A DNA stretch of 64,000 nt from JAAZKI01 sp012799905 (lineage in GTDB: Bacteria; Verrucomicrobiota; Lentisphaeria; Oligosphaerales; Oligosphaeraceae), in contig JBMNFR010000006.1 of the NCBI GenBank assembly GCA_050949415.1, positions 186,001-250,000 on the forward strand, written 5' to 3'. The translations under genes were made by a program, and so were the position numbers. The notes under the pieces are model-generated. The model was not told where the DNA came from and did no database searches. It worked only from the letters and a program-made list of their open reading frames with translations. Shown here piece by piece: positions 1 through 11,153 of the stretch (positions within the stretch are counted from its first letter, which is position 1; every line of letters begins with the position of its first letter).

Positions 1-117
1 TTTTTCGCCATCTTTGCTTGTAAAAGTCGGCTGGCGGCAATACGCTAATATTTTGATATTTTTGCGGCGACTTCGTGATTCTCGAATATCAACGTAACCA
101 TAAGCAATGGGGTTATT

Positions 118-1749
118 ATGCTCGACAATATGATTAATTCAGACTTACCTTGTCCTTGCGGCAGCGGGAAAAAGTACCGGTTTTGTTGCCAGCGTATGGC
201 AAAAGACGTCAATGCGCTGAAAGCCACTCTGTCGCCAAAGGCGCTTGCCGACTTGGAAGAAAGCGAGAGTCTGCAAGCCAAGGGCATGAGATGTATGGAC
301 CAAGGCCAGTACGAACAGGCGATTATATATTTTACTAAAGCCTTAGAAGCAAGCAGGCTCATAGGCACTCCGGCCAACAATTTGGCCTTGTGCCTGTTTA
401 TCACTGGAAAGCTCGAGGAGGCGGTTCAGGTGCAACGTCAGAGCTTGAAAGACTCTCCGCTGCCAAACCCATTTGGGCTTGCTAATCTATCGATGTTCCT
501 CCTGTGCCTTGGCGATGAGGAGGGCGCTGCCGAAGCTGTTTCCGCCGCAACCAAGCTGAAAGCGCCCAATTCGTATGCTGTGGTCAAGGTCTGTGAATTG
601 CTGGCGCGGTTCAAAAGACATCGCGACATCCTGGAGGTTGCGGATGCAAGCGACTTTGCCAGCGACCCATTGGTTTGTTTTTATACCGGCGTAGCCGCAG
701 CTAATCTCGGCGATCGCAAGCGAGCAATGCGGGATTTGCGTTGCACGCCAGCCGGAAGTCCCAAAAGAAAAATGGCGAAAAAGTATTTCCAACACCTGAA
801 AAATAATACCCAGCCGGATACCATTCGCAAAGACTGGCCATATCTTTTGCCGGAGGAATATTATATCAGCAACCTGAGCAAAGGCGATGAGGCAACACAG
901 AAGGCGTTGATGTCATGCCGCCACGTAGTCGATTTTGTCGAAGCAACGCTCAACCAAAGACCGGAGAAAAAGGCGACTGAGACTGTAATGCAGATGCTGG
1001 AGGCTAGTCAACATCCCGAGGCCGCCGCGTTGCTCTGGCTGATACTGAAAGGTACGTTCGGCTCTGACGAAATCCGGGCGAAAGCAGCAGTTGTCCTAAT
1101 GCAGAAAGGTGAAATCCAACCGGGCGAACAAGTGAAATTTCTCACCGAAGGAGAGAATACCGAGCATGAGATGGTGCAGGTCGCCTTGAATCCAGAATTC
1201 AAATTTAGCGAATTGCCCCCGGAATTAGAAAAAAGCTACAGAGAATTGATTTTGGCCGCACGCGAAGATTCTCCTGATTGGCCAAAAATCATCAGTGGTT
1301 ATAAAAAACTGATGCCGAAAGCTCCGCAGTATTATCCATTCCGCTACAATTACGCCGTCGCCCTTTACTATTCCAACCATCATGAGGAAGCCGAAAGCAT
1401 TTTTCGCTCCCTAATTGCTGAGCATCCCGAGTATCTTTTTCCGCGGGGTACTTTGCTTGTCCACCTCCTCGGAACCAACCGTCTGGATGAAGCCAAGCAA
1501 CTGGTGAAAGAAACCAAAATTCCAAAGGAGACGCATCCGGACGCCTGGGTCGCATGGTTGGTGGCCTTGACCATATACAGCGAAGCCGATGGCAAGAACG
1601 CCGCAGCTTACAGAACCCTCAAGATGGCGAGGAAAATCGCACCGAAGAATCCGGGTGTGGTAAGCCTGTGGCGGCGCTGGGCGGACTACGATGAGAAGAA
1701 AGACACATCACTCTATTTGAGACTTAAACGCAGGTTAGGAAAAAAATAG
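118..1749 (+). CDS. SEC-C motif and TPR-repeat protein
   Basis: A 543-residue protein. An N-terminal SEC-C zinc motif (CPCGSGKKYRFCC, about residues 12-24) is followed by helical repeats of TPR type, the clearest starting near residue 54 (EQAIIYFTKAL) and more near 410-450. SEC-C motifs bind zinc and often sit on proteins that contact SecB, ribosomes or other partners; TPRs mediate protein-protein contacts. There is no signal peptide or membrane segment, so it should be cytosolic. A second ATG at 130 would remove only four residues and keep the SEC-C motif. It stands alone, with a MITE-like repeat just downstream. The exact partner cannot be read from the sequence. Confidence 0.85.
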   Translation: MLDNMINSDLPCPCGSGKKYRFCCQRMAKDVNALKATLSPKALADLEESESLQAKGMRCMDQGQYEQAIIYFTKALEASRLIGTPANNLALCLFITGKLEEAVQVQRQSLKDSPLPNPFGLANLSMFLLCLGDEEGAAEAVSAATKLKAPNSYAVVKVCELLARFKRHRDILEVADASDFASDPLVCFYTGVAAANLGDRKRAMRDLRCTPAGSPKRKMAKKYFQHLKNNTQPDTIRKDWPYLLPEEYYISNLSKGDEATQKALMSCRHVVDFVEATLNQRPEKKATETVMQMLEASQHPEAAALLWLILKGTFGSDEIRAKAAVVLMQKGEIQPGEQVKFLTEGENTEHEMVQVALNPEFKFSELPPELEKSYRELILAAREDSPDWPKIISGYKKLMPKAPQYYPFRYNYAVALYYSNHHEEAESIFRSLIAEHPEYLFPRGTLLVHLLGTNRLDEAKQLVKETKIPKETHPDAWVAWLVALTIYSEADGKNAAAYRTLKMARKIAPKNPGVVSLWRRWADYDEKKDTSLYLRLKRRLGKK

Positions 1750-1768
1750 CGGAGTTGTTGCCGTCCCC

Positions 1769-2111
1769 GTCCAAAAAGGATTTTCTTCCAAATTTAAGCT
1801 TTATGTGTCACCCCTGGCGGGGCTCAAAATTATTATACGCCTCCCCCAGGGCTTCGCTACGCTCACCCTGGGCTTTTATGTTGCTGGCCCTTTGGGCCGC
1901 CGGGCTTACATACGACAATCAGCGTCCATAATGTTCACAGCGGCAAAGCGGCAAAAGCCCGGAGGGAGACACATAGAAGCCCAGGGTAAGCCGGGCCGCC
2001 AGGCACGGCGCAGCCCTGGGTGAGATGGCATAGATTTGGAGCCCTGTAAGGGTGACACATAAATTTTAGGTTGTAGACGCTATCCTTTCGTGGTTAAAAA
2101 CCTTTTTGGAC
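1769..2111. repeat. MITE-like palindromic repeat, family A, copy 1
   Basis: The element is bounded by an 11-bp perfect terminal inverted repeat, GTCCAAAAAGG at 1769-1779 and CCTTTTTGGAC at 2101-2111. An inner pair, TGTGTCACCCCTGGCGG and its partner ending GGGTGACACATAA, brackets nested CCCAGGG/CCCTGGG palindromes. No transposase is encoded. Related copies lie at 14289-14635, 33996-34303 (split by the intron) and 42273-42625. Short open frames inside it recur only because the repeat recurs. Confidence 0.85.
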
Positions 2112-2171
2112 ACCCTCTATGTAGCTCCCCTAAATTCCATTAACGTCAATATGATATTTTTTGTTTATTAC

Positions 2172-2199
2172 TTGACGAAATTTTTTGAGGGTGTATTCT
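2172..2199 (+). promoter_or_regulatory. Probable sigma-70-type promoter of rex
   Basis: TTGACG at 2172-2177 and TATTCT at 2194-2199 are separated by 16 bp, about 48 bp before the rex start codon, in an AT-rich stretch. This is a consensus match only. No clear Rex-box palindrome was found around it. Confidence 0.4.
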
Positions 2200-2247
2200 G
2201 TTATTAGGACAAAAGATATTTGATTGAAGTTATCCGGGAGTTGTTTT

Positions 2248-2904
2248 ATGGGTCGTATTAAGGTACAGAATTCGCCGACGATCCGCCGCATGCCCTCATA
2301 TTTGCACGAGTTGTTGCGGATACGGCTGGAGGGCAGGAGTCATATTTCGACGACCGAGCTTGCCGAGTGCATGGGCATTGAGTTGATTGTGGTTCGCAAG
2401 GATATCGCGTTGACTGGGATAGCCGGCCGCCGTCGGATTGGCTATGAGGTCAACGAGTTGATCACCTACATCAAGGACTATCTGGGCTGGAGCGGGCGCA
2501 TCACTGCGACGTTGCTGGGCGTGGGGGCGCTGGGTTCCGCGATCCTGGGCTATGATGAATTCCCAGTCTATGGCGTGCAGATCGAGTCGGTTTTTGACAG
2601 TGATCCAGAGAAGATCGGCAAGGTGATTCGCGGCCATGAGGTCTATGATATCGCCACGATTGGGCAACGTCTGAGTTATTCACCGCCGGATATGGCGATT
2701 ATCTGCGTGCCAGCAGTGCATGCCCAGGAAGTGGCAGAACAAGCAGTGGCAGTTGGAATCAAGTATATTTGGAATTTTTCCAATATTACTTTGAAGGTGC
2801 CGAGCGGGGTGATTGTTCAGCGCGAAGTGATCGCGGGCGGCTTGGCTATGCTGACCGTAAAAATGAAGAATGACAAGGCCGGCATATATCAGAAGATTGA
2901 ATAA
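2248..2904 (+). CDS. rex: Redox-sensing transcriptional repressor Rex
   Basis: Rex represses fermentation and hydrogenase genes when NAD+ is high and releases DNA when NADH binds. The N-terminal winged helix contains the Rex-typical stretch ELAECMGIELIVVRKDIA. A Rossmann domain follows with GVGALG and an acidic residue after the next beta strand (VFDSDPEKIG). Length is about 218 residues, normal for the family. ATG 2248 is chosen because it has a good ribosome-binding site (CGGGAG) and begins directly at the conserved domain; an upstream TTG at 2224 is less likely. It converges on hydrogenase operon 1, which, with the second hydrogenase operon, is its likely target. Confidence 0.93.
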   Translation: MGRIKVQNSPTIRRMPSYLHELLRIRLEGRSHISTTELAECMGIELIVVRKDIALTGIAGRRRIGYEVNELITYIKDYLGWSGRITATLLGVGALGSAILGYDEFPVYGVQIESVFDSDPEKIGKVIRGHEVYDIATIGQRLSYSPPDMAIICVPAVHAQEVAEQAVAVGIKYIWNFSNITLKVPSGVIVQREVIAGGLAMLTVKMKNDKAGIYQKIE

Positions 2905-3005
2905 GTTGTGTCGGATGACGCGCCGAGACGCAAAATACGCACGAAAAAAGCGCCACATTCTTTTGCAGAATATAGCGCTTTGCCCTGGAAGTCTAAATGC
3001 CCTTG

Positions 3006-3052
3006 ACAGCCTTTGACAGCGCCGAAAAACCTCGCTGTCAAAGGCTGTTTTT
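3006..3052 (+). terminator. Rho-independent terminator of rex
   Basis: A 16-bp perfect stem (3006-3021 paired with 3033-3048) with an 11-nt loop is followed by a T run. It lies about 100 bp after the rex stop codon. Confidence 0.85.
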
Positions 3053-3135
3053 ACAAAGATATGAGCACACTAGAACGCTGTCGGCAATATCATTTTTAAT
3101 GCCGGCAGAATGTTGAAAAACAGACGGTTATTTAT

Positions 3136-3172
3136 CACCAAAAGCACGATATATTCGTGCTTTTGGTGTTTT
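3136..3172 (+). terminator. Second hairpin downstream of rex
   Basis: A perfect 14-bp stem, CACCAAAAGCACGA paired with 3155-3168, is followed by TTTT on the plus strand. It is probably a back-up terminator. Confidence 0.6.
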
Positions 3173-3225
3173 AAAAAAGGCCGCCGGAAGCAGCCTCGGA
3201 GGAAAGGGAAAAAACCGCTTCCGGC
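3173..3225 (-). terminator. Terminator of hydrogenase operon 1
   Basis: On the minus strand, GCCGGAAGC (3225-3217) pairs with GCTTCCGGC (3191-3183), and a T run follows at 3178-3173. It starts 15 bp after the hydA stop codon. Confidence 0.75.
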
Positions 3226-3239
3226 AGCCAGGGAGACCA

Positions 3240-5309
3240 TTATCTGATTTGTGCGAGTCCTTTGTCGATGGCGTCAGTGATCTTTTTAAAGGCGGCCTGA
3301 TTTTGCAGTTGTTCGAGCGTGTTCATGGCGTTGTGGAAATGGGTTCGTTCGACAATCTGATCGCCGACGGTGACGCAGATGGTGCCATCTTGGGCTGGGC
3401 GTGAGGAGAAGGCGGCGTCCATGTCAACCCAAGGCGTGTACTTTTTGTCTTTGACGTAGCTGCTGAGCATTCCCAACAGCAGCTGTCCGGGGCAGTTTTC
3501 CTGGTTGGCGCAAATGGTCACAGTGATCGGCAGTCGGTTGCTTTCAACACCGCGCATGATCGGCAGTTTGGCGTCAAAAATTTGGCTGCGGTTTTGGTAT
3601 TCTGTATGCAGCAGGTGGTGCGCCTCGTGCGAGCCGGGCTTGCCGCCGATGTGCTCTTCGTAGCAGCGCTGCACCAGCCAGTTGTCCTGCGGCTTCTGCA
3701 CCTGGTGCGCCTTGTCGGTATTGTAAAGACCCTGCTGCCGCTGAATCCGGATGCGGTCAGTGGCGCCCCAGGGTTGGCCGCCGCCGGAGATGCAGCCGCC
3801 AGGGCAGGCCATCACCTCAACAAAATGATATTTTACTTTGCCGGCCTTGATGTCTTGCAGCAGCTTCTTGGTGTTGGCCAAGCCGTGCACGACCGCGACC
3901 CGGATTTCATTGCCGGCAATCTCCAACGTGGCTTCCTTGAGGTGCTCCATGCCACGAACCTGCTTGAAGTCGACTTTCTTGAGCGGCTTGTTGTCAAGTT
4001 TTTCCGCCACATAGCGCAAGGCGGCTTCCATGACGCCCCCGGAAGCGCCGAAGATGACGCCGCCCCCAGTGGCGAATCCCATGGGCATGTCAAAGGCTTC
4101 CGGCTCAAGTTCCTGCAACTGGATGCCCAGCGAGTTGATCATGCGCTGCACTTCACTGGTGGTAATGACGATGTCGACCTCAGGCTTGCCATCAACGCTG
4201 AACTTCGGCAATTGCGCCTCAAACTTCTTGGCAGTGCAAGGCATGATGGAGACGACCACCAGGTCTTCGCGACGGCAGCCAAACTGCTCCGGAAGCACTT
4301 TCTTGGCGACTGAACCGAACATCGCCTGCGGAGAACGGCAGCTCGATACATTCGGCAAAAGCTCAGGAAAGTAAATTTCCACGTATTTGACCCAGGCTGG
4401 GCAGCAACTGGTGAACATCGGCAGCTCCCCGCCGCCTTGAATACGCTCAAGCAGCTCATTGGCTTCTTCAAAAATCGTCATATCGGCAGTAAAGCTGGTA
4501 TCGTAGACGTGTTTGAAACCCATCAGTTTCAGGGCCGCGACTAGCTTGCCAGCGACGTTCTCGCCAGGCTTGGCGCCAAAATACTCTCCAAGCGCGACTC
4601 GCACTGCCGGCGCCACTTGCACGACTACGGTCTTGCTGCGATCATAGAGCGCTTCCCAGACTTTAGAGCTATCCTGCTTGGGAGTCAGAGCGCCGGTCGG
4701 ACAGACGGCTGCGCATTGCCCGCAGTTGACGCATTCGACTTGGCCCAGGCTGGCGTCAAAAGCAGGAGCGATTTTGGCGCTAGAGCCGCGGAAGGCGAAA
4801 TCAATCGCACCGATTCCCTGAATTTCCGAACAGACCCGCACGCAATCGCCGCAAAGCACGCACTTGTTCGGGTCGCGCACCAGGGATGGCGAGCTGTCGT
4901 CAATGGGTTCCTCTTTGCGCGGGGCTTTGAAGCGCACAGTTTCCACGCCGAGGCGGTGGGCGATGGCTTGCAAAGCGCAGCTTGCACTGCGCGTGCAAGT
5001 GGGGCATTCGCGGTTATGGTTGGCCAGCAGCAGCTCCAGATTGATCTTGCGCATATTGCGAATTTCCTTGGTGTCAGTCTGGATGACCATGCCGGCCGCC
5101 GGCTTGGTCGAGCAGGAGGCCATGACCCCTTTGCCCTCTACATCCACCAGGCAGAGACGGCAAGCGCCGTAAATGCTCAATTCGGAATGATAGCAGAAGG
5201 TCGGTATGTCAATGCCGGCTTTGCGGATGACTTCGAGCAGGTTGCGTTCGTCGCTGAAAGTCACTTCCCGTCCGTTGACGGTTAATTTTTTGATCGCTGT
5301 ATCAGCCAT
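3240..5309 (-). CDS. hydA: [FeFe]-hydrogenase catalytic subunit HydA, operon 1
   Basis: Catalytic subunit of a HydABC electron-bifurcating hydrogenase (689 residues). Order of domains: 2Fe-2S ferredoxin (C39, C50, C53, C66), His/Cys3 cluster (H98, C102, C105, C111), two 4Fe-4S clusters (C150-C160 and C193-C203), then the H-cluster domain with TSCCP (300-304), MPCTAKK (356-362) and EVMACPGGC (498-506). All four H-cluster cysteines are present. A small-subunit-like tail ends near 578. Residues 580-689 form an extra C-terminal domain that the second HydA in this window lacks. ATG 5309 is preferred over a 46-residue upstream extension because a GGAGG site precedes it. It follows hydB by about 20 bp. 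No hydEFG maturases are in the window. Confidence 0.95.
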   Translation of the reverse strand: MADTAIKKLTVNGREVTFSDERNLLEVIRKAGIDIPTFCYHSELSIYGACRLCLVDVEGKGVMASCSTKPAAGMVIQTDTKEIRNMRKINLELLLANHNRECPTCTRSASCALQAIAHRLGVETVRFKAPRKEEPIDDSSPSLVRDPNKCVLCGDCVRVCSEIQGIGAIDFAFRGSSAKIAPAFDASLGQVECVNCGQCAAVCPTGALTPKQDSSKVWEALYDRSKTVVVQVAPAVRVALGEYFGAKPGENVAGKLVAALKLMGFKHVYDTSFTADMTIFEEANELLERIQGGGELPMFTSCCPAWVKYVEIYFPELLPNVSSCRSPQAMFGSVAKKVLPEQFGCRREDLVVVSIMPCTAKKFEAQLPKFSVDGKPEVDIVITTSEVQRMINSLGIQLQELEPEAFDMPMGFATGGGVIFGASGGVMEAALRYVAEKLDNKPLKKVDFKQVRGMEHLKEATLEIAGNEIRVAVVHGLANTKKLLQDIKAGKVKYHFVEVMACPGGCISGGGQPWGATDRIRIQRQQGLYNTDKAHQVQKPQDNWLVQRCYEEHIGGKPGSHEAHHLLHTEYQNRSQIFDAKLPIMRGVESNRLPITVTICANQENCPGQLLLGMLSSYVKDKKYTPWVDMDAAFSSRPAQDGTICVTVGDQIVERTHFHNAMNTLEQLQNQAAFKKITDAIDKGLAQIR

Positions 5310-5329
5310 GGTGTTATTCCCTCCGGTTA

Positions 5330-7237
<1,908 letters not shown>

Positions 7238-7239
7238 AA

Positions 7240-7761
7240 TTATTCTTCTCCCTTAGCGGTTTTTTCTGCAGCGATAATTTGATCAAGGATAGTGTCAACC
7301 ATTGCTGGAGTGACCTGGCCATGGACTTCCTCATCGATGACAACGACCGGCGCGAGTCCGCAGGCGCCCAGGCAGCTGACCATCTCAAGCGTGAAAAGCA
7401 GGTCATCGGTGGTGCGTTTTTCATCATTAAGGCCGAGCCGCTGATAAATATGCTGCTGGATGGCCGTCGATTTCTTGACATGGCAGGCGGTTCCATCGCA
7501 GATGCGGATGATATGCTTGCCTTTCGGTTCGAGCGAAAAATGCGCGTAGAAAGTGGCTACGCCGTAGACGTGGGCAACAGGCACGTCAAGCGAGGTGGCA
7601 AGATAGCTGATTACGTCCCGCGGCAGGTACTTGTACACTTCCTGCGTCTCCTGTAAAATGGGAATCAGCCTGCCGGGATCATGCCCATTTTTTTCCAAAA
7701 TGGCGTTGACAGCAGCCAGGTGCTGCACCATCGCCTTTGTCTTTTCAACACTTTCCTTCAT
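7240..7761 (-). CDS. hydC: HydC, NuoE-like 2Fe-2S subunit, operon 1
   Basis: A NuoE-type thioredoxin-fold subunit of about 173 residues. The four ligands of its 2Fe-2S cluster appear as CDGTAC and CLGACGLAP. The N-terminal helical part contains LPRDVISYLATSLDVP, common to this family. It relays electrons between HydB and HydA. ATG 7761 is chosen because GGAGG lies 8 bp upstream; a longer frame would begin inside the promoter-proximal spacer. It is separated from the upstream phosphatase gene by 58 bp, so operon 1 may read as a regulatory half and a catalytic half. Confidence 0.93.
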   Translation of the reverse strand: MKESVEKTKAMVQHLAAVNAILEKNGHDPGRLIPILQETQEVYKYLPRDVISYLATSLDVPVAHVYGVATFYAHFSLEPKGKHIIRICDGTACHVKKSTAIQQHIYQRLGLNDEKRTTDDLLFTLEMVSCLGACGLAPVVVIDEEVHGQVTPAMVDTILDQIIAAEKTAKGEE

Positions 7762-7819
7762 GTCTTTCCTCCATGGATAGATGCTGGTAGCAGAGCCCAA
7801 AAAAACTCTTGCCTAGTCT

Positions 7820-9010
7820 TCAGACGTATTTGATGTCAACCTTTTTCAAAAATTTATTTTTCAGTATTCCTGCGATTCGTTGCACGATATTGCGTCGCAA
7901 TTCCAGTTCTTGTGGCAGATTCGGGTCTTGGTGCGCTTCATTGATGCGCGTGCCTACGAGGAAGTAAATCAGGTCATTGCGGCGCATCATTTCGGCCAGG
8001 ATGCCGGCCGGATTGCGAGGCATGAACGTGTCAGTTTTTTCCAGGTACCCGGCTGCCTTGGTCAGCGTGAAAATGCCTTCCGTAACTAAGTCAATGCCCT
8101 CCATCGTGGACATTGGCGGCATCTCGGAGGAAAAGCTCGTCAGGTCCATTTTCAGTTCCCGGTTCAGTTCCCGGGCGATAATTTCTGCGGAGGTGCCGCC
8201 GCAGACTGCTTTTTCGCCATCAAAGGCATCAATGAACTTGGCGCATTCGGCGTCATGCTGGCGGTCATACGGCGGGCCGGTGAAGATGAGCATTTTTCGC
8301 GGATGGCGGAAGTAGAGGGAGGCGCAAGTCATGTCGTCTTTATTGATGCGTCGCGGCTCTTTGCGGCGGGCTTCCTTGACGATGGCGTTGCAGAGTTCAT
8401 GCGATGAAATGGTCGGGGTTTGGCTGAGGATTTCGTTGACAAAGGCGGCGCAACCGGATTCACGCCAGCCCAGCGGCCATTCGGGCGAACCCATGGCAGC
8501 CTGGCTGATGCCATCAGAGAAGAAAATGATGCGGTCGTCGCTCTGCGCTGTAAAATGGTAAATTTTCATTTTCCGGTTGTCCCATTGTTCGGATTCAAGC
8601 CGTTCAAAGGGGATTTTGGTTTGTTCGCCTTGCCGGAACAGAAAAAATGGGGGGTTGCCCATTTCAACGATGCGGATTGAGTAGTCTGGCCAGGCATTCA
8701 GGATGGTGAAAGTGGCGTAGCTGATTTTCCGCACCTGGCAGATGGGCAGGGCGCTCATCATGATTTCCGCAGCATGTAAAATGCTGTAGTTAGGCACAGC
8801 CGCGAATTTCAACGCCATGGAGGCAGTCATTGACGCCAGAATATTGGCCTTGACTCCGCTGCCCAGGCCGTCGGAAAGAACTGCCACCACGCGCCCGTCA
8901 TTGTCGCTCTTCTCAAAACGGAAAGCATCTCCGCAGATGTTCTCACCATGCTTGCTGCACTGGCTGTAAGCCAGGTCAAGAAAAAGAGGATGTTCAGAAT
9001 TTGTATGCAT
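7820..9010 (-). CDS. SpoIIE/PP2C-family serine phosphatase
   Basis: A 396-residue PP2C-like phosphatase. The N-terminal half carries SKHGENICGDAF and VLSDGLGSGVKA, matching the metal-binding aspartates of SpoIIE/RsbU phosphatases, and FSDGISQA further on. The C-terminal part (from about residue 235) is a separate domain ending near FLVGTRINEAH. Phosphatases of this kind are regularly encoded next to PAS-containing sensory [FeFe]-hydrogenases, as here, and are thought to pass the hydrogen or redox signal on; that role is inferred. It begins 24 bp after the HydS-like gene. No anti-sigma or antagonist partner is visible nearby. Confidence 0.85.
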   Translation of the reverse strand: MHTNSEHPLFLDLAYSQCSKHGENICGDAFRFEKSDNDGRVVAVLSDGLGSGVKANILASMTASMALKFAAVPNYSILHAAEIMMSALPICQVRKISYATFTILNAWPDYSIRIVEMGNPPFFLFRQGEQTKIPFERLESEQWDNRKMKIYHFTAQSDDRIIFFSDGISQAAMGSPEWPLGWRESGCAAFVNEILSQTPTISSHELCNAIVKEARRKEPRRINKDDMTCASLYFRHPRKMLIFTGPPYDRQHDAECAKFIDAFDGEKAVCGGTSAEIIARELNRELKMDLTSFSSEMPPMSTMEGIDLVTEGIFTLTKAAGYLEKTDTFMPRNPAGILAEMMRRNDLIYFLVGTRINEAHQDPNLPQELELRRNIVQRIAGILKNKFLKKVDIKYV

Positions 9011-9033
9011 GACGACTCAGGTTCTGCGGTGGT

Positions 9034-10737
9034 CTATTTATCGGCGTAGTTTTCCGCGATGGAGCGCAGGAGGATTTCGGTTTCGGCCATGTGCTCTCCG
9101 AGTTTGCAGGCGATGTCCTGCACTGTCGCCAGGTTCTTCTCAATGACTTTGCGTGCCTGATCGGCAATTTGTTCGCGGGTGAATTCAGTTTGCGTGACGT
9201 CAAAGAGGATGGCGCCGATCACCTGGCCCGGCTCAATGTTGAAGATTTTGATATTGAGCAGTTTTTTATCGAACTTTAGGGCATCCCTGGAGAGTTCCTG
9301 GCCGCTGCGGATGACTTCTTGGAAGAGGTCAGCAAAGGGAACCAGGCGGTCGAGGAAGGCATTGGGCATGCCTGGGGCGACTTCATAGATTTCCAGGGCA
9401 TTGTCACCGCAGAGTTCAGCGAAGCGACGGTTGCATTCGATCAGTTGCAGGTTGCTGTTGACGATGACCACGGCGGCCGGGATGCAGCGCAGGATGGCAT
9501 TCGATTTTTTTTGGGCCAGGTTGCGCAGGTAGGATACGCACATGCTGGGTTCAGCTTTGCCGGCTAGCAGCGCCTTGGCGAAATTCTGGCAAGTGTCGTA
9601 ACCGCATCCGCCGCAGTTAAGTTCATCTTCAGGCGTTGACTTGCCAACTAAAAGCAAGGCCTGCTTGATGTCGCGCATAGAAACGTCTGGAGTCTCAACC
9701 GGCGCGGTTTCGTACGTCTCGGTGATTTCCGCAACTGGACGCGCCGGCAGTTCCCTTTGAAAATCAGTATTGCGGATGATGCGCAGGCGTTCGAGCAGCC
9801 CTGGCGAACAATGCTCGGTGCCGGGGCCGTGCACGCAGCCGCCAATGCAGGAGAGCGCTTCCAGAAAAACCGGTTCGCGGATATCGCTCGGGTGGAGTCC
9901 CTGGAGCGCCTGGCGCAATGCATCAATGCCGGAAATCACGGTGTAGTGGATGTGTTCGCAACCAGGATGCGCACGCAGCGTTTCATTCATGCCGCCCTCA
10001 ATCGGGTAAATCGCGCCCTCCTTGGAACTTTCCGGGACAAAGCGGTCTTCCGCAGTGGGTTCCAGCTGCCAGGGATCAATCTTCAATTCCTTGAGCCATT
10101 GCCGGAGCATCGGAAATAAAATGGCAGCAGAAATCAAATCCGGCCGACGATCCGCTTCATTCTTCTTGGCAATGCACGGGCCAATGAAAACGACACGGAT
10201 GTTCTCGCCGAAAACTTTGCGCAGCATGAGCGCATGGCTCAAAGCAGGGGAAAACACCGGCGTGATCGAAGGAACAAATTCAGGAAGATACCGGCGCACA
10301 AAATCAACAATTACCGGACAGGCCGAGGAAATCATCATGCCGCGCTCCATCTTGCGCAAATCTTCGGCGAGATTGTCAGAGACGATCTGCGCGCCCAGCG
10401 CCGTCTCGCTAACCCCAGCAAAGCCGAGTTTCCGCAAAGCAGCAATCAGCTTGGGTGCTGGCAATCCCTTGAATTCGCTGCCCCAGGAGGGCGCCAAGGA
10501 CACATAAACCGGCTCAGGCCCTTGCAATAAATCCAGCACCACCCGCAAGTCATCACGGATTTTCTTGGCATGAACCGGACAGACTTCAACGCATTTGCCG
10601 CAAGCAACGCACAATTCCGGAATCACCGAAGCATGACCGGAAACGACCTTGATCGCTTTGACTGGACAGTGCCGGACGCATTTGAAGCAATCCTGACATT
10701 CCGCATCAGCAGTAAAAATGGGATAGTTCTGGCTCAT
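9034..10737 (-). CDS. hydS: HydS-type sensory [FeFe]-hydrogenase with PAS domain
   Basis: A 567-residue protein with two N-terminal 4Fe-4S sites (C14-C24 and C43-C53), an H-cluster domain with degenerate signatures SSACP (137-141), GPCIAKK (186-192) and ALSCIGGC (294-301), a further four-cysteine FeS module (C375, C378, C383, C400) and a C-terminal PAS domain (about 412-515) followed by a helical tail. The catalytic cysteines remain but the surrounding residues differ from HydA, as in group C sensory hydrogenases. It probably senses H2 or redox state and signals through the adjacent phosphatase. ATG 10737 is chosen; a TTG at 10836 would add residues with no resemblance to the family. Confidence 0.88.
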   Translation of the reverse strand: MSQNYPIFTADAECQDCFKCVRHCPVKAIKVVSGHASVIPELCVACGKCVEVCPVHAKKIRDDLRVVLDLLQGPEPVYVSLAPSWGSEFKGLPAPKLIAALRKLGFAGVSETALGAQIVSDNLAEDLRKMERGMMISSACPVIVDFVRRYLPEFVPSITPVFSPALSHALMLRKVFGENIRVVFIGPCIAKKNEADRRPDLISAAILFPMLRQWLKELKIDPWQLEPTAEDRFVPESSKEGAIYPIEGGMNETLRAHPGCEHIHYTVISGIDALRQALQGLHPSDIREPVFLEALSCIGGCVHGPGTEHCSPGLLERLRIIRNTDFQRELPARPVAEITETYETAPVETPDVSMRDIKQALLLVGKSTPEDELNCGGCGYDTCQNFAKALLAGKAEPSMCVSYLRNLAQKKSNAILRCIPAAVVIVNSNLQLIECNRRFAELCGDNALEIYEVAPGMPNAFLDRLVPFADLFQEVIRSGQELSRDALKFDKKLLNIKIFNIEPGQVIGAILFDVTQTEFTREQIADQARKVIEKNLATVQDIACKLGEHMAETEILLRSIAENYADK

Positions 10738-10837
10738 TTTTTTAACAACGAAAAGTAACCAAGAGTGTTGAAGATGCCTGCATTTGCGCGAAAGGAGCGT
10801 GTGAATGCACGCAAGACCGGAGCGCAGAGGCGCCAAC

Positions 10838-11083
10838 TTACGCCGGAAGTTTTTCGCGCAGCAGTTTCAGCAATTGTTCTTTGCTGAGGCGGTTGTAGGG
10901 GACTCCGTCGATGCTGATATTGGGGCCTTCCGCGCACTGCTTGGCGCAGCTGCGACCGGATAGTTCGACGCGCTCGCTGAGCTGATGTTCCTGGATGTAG
11001 TCCTCAATCAGTCGCAGATTGTCTTCATTGCCGCGGGCAAAACAAGAGCTCCCCATGCAGATGATGATTTTCAGCTTTTCCAT
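10838..11083 (-). CDS. Thioredoxin-like 2Fe-2S ferredoxin
   Basis: A small 81-residue protein with CMGSSCFARG and CAKQCAEGPN, the paired cysteines of a thioredoxin-like 2Fe-2S domain of NuoE/HndB type. It is the first gene of hydrogenase operon 1 and probably feeds or reads electrons for the HydS-like protein. ATG 11083 is chosen because GGTGGAGAG lies just upstream; a GTG at 11098 would add five residues. Confidence 0.85.
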   Translation of the reverse strand: MEKLKIIICMGSSCFARGNEDNLRLIEDYIQEHQLSERVELSGRSCAKQCAEGPNISIDGVPYNRLSKEQLLKLLREKLPA

Positions 11084-11153
11084 CACTTCACTCTCCACCG
11101 GGAAGCAAACGCGCCAAGACAGCCGCCGGCGCTTCTGCTTCCCTCCAGATGTT

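Noticed and set aside
1805..2023. Recurring 70-residue frames in the family A repeats
   Set aside because: They recur only because the non-coding repeat recurs; frames differ between copies.
3582..5285. Long plus-strand frames opposite hydA of operon 1
   Set aside because: Antisense shadows of a gene with clear motifs.
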